Shown here: positions 6,491 to 6,528 of the stretch, piece after piece
Layout: each line of letters opens with the position of its first letter
Numbering within the stretch: the first letter of the stretch is position 1
Assembly (NCBI GenBank): GCA_963541805.1
Contig: CAUTVF010000053.1
Location: 1 to 6,528 of the forward strand
Length of the DNA: 6,528 nucleotides
Direction: 5' to 3'
DNA from: CAUTVF01 sp963541805
GTDB taxonomy: Bacteria; Pseudomonadota; Alphaproteobacteria; Rs-D84; CASDRH01
Program-made: the position numbers and the translations under genes
The notes under the pieces: model-generated
Seen by the model: only the letters and a program-made list of their open reading frames with translations
Databases searched by the model: none
What the model was told of the DNA's origin: nothing

Positions 6491-6528
6491 ATATTTCATA
6501 AAATTTATATATAATATTTACACATACC

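Noticed and set aside
6510..6515. Perfect TATAAT near the right edge, as a possible promoter for a downstream gene
   Set aside because: No -35-like hexamer exists 16-18 bp upstream (ATAGAT at 17 bp), and the region is nearly pure A/T, so the match is weak evidence.

Overview
The window is an AT-rich bacterial chromosome segment of ordinary core metabolism. It holds one very large minus-strand gene and, divergent from it, a compact plus-strand operon. The run rpmF-plsX-fabH-ihfA is an arrangement I associate with Alphaproteobacteria. The IHF-alpha-like protein points to Proteobacteria. The large gene is a pyruvate:ferredoxin oxidoreductase (PFOR, nifJ), which suggests an anaerobic or fermentative lifestyle. 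Together with the low GC, this fits an AT-rich anaerobic alphaproteobacterium, for example a gut or host-associated lineage. The lineage is inferred from gene order and protein features, not from a search.

Layout. Positions 1-105 hold a possible C-terminal tail of a plus-strand gene (stop at 60-62), a perfect 13-bp inverted repeat (7-48) and the intrinsic terminator of nifJ (61-88, minus strand). nifJ fills 106-3666 on the minus strand and is intact, with all twelve cluster-binding cysteines. The 167-bp divergent spacer, 3667-3833, carries a good sigma70-type promoter for nifJ (TTTACA-17-TATTAT), a weaker candidate for the operon and an 8-bp inverted repeat. On the plus strand follow rpmF (3834), plsX (4046), fabH (5113), an ihfA-like gene (6075) and a previously unlisted 39-codon ORF (6371-6490). 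Their junctions are tight: a 17-nt gap, a TAATG overlap, an 8-nt gap and another TAATG overlap. No gene-sized ORF is visible after 6490.

How the genes fit together. PFOR oxidises pyruvate to acetyl-CoA and reduced ferredoxin. FabH uses acetyl-CoA to start type II fatty-acid synthesis. PlsX turns the acyl-ACP products into acyl-phosphates for phospholipid synthesis. L32 couples the operon to ribosome production, and the IHF-like protein is a DNA-bending architectural factor. I see no mobile element, CRISPR array, RNA gene or obvious new multi-gene system. The points most worth a second look are the translationally coupled 39-aa ORF, the loss of the DNA-intercalating proline in the IHF-like protein, and the placement of nifJ opposite the fatty-acid operon.
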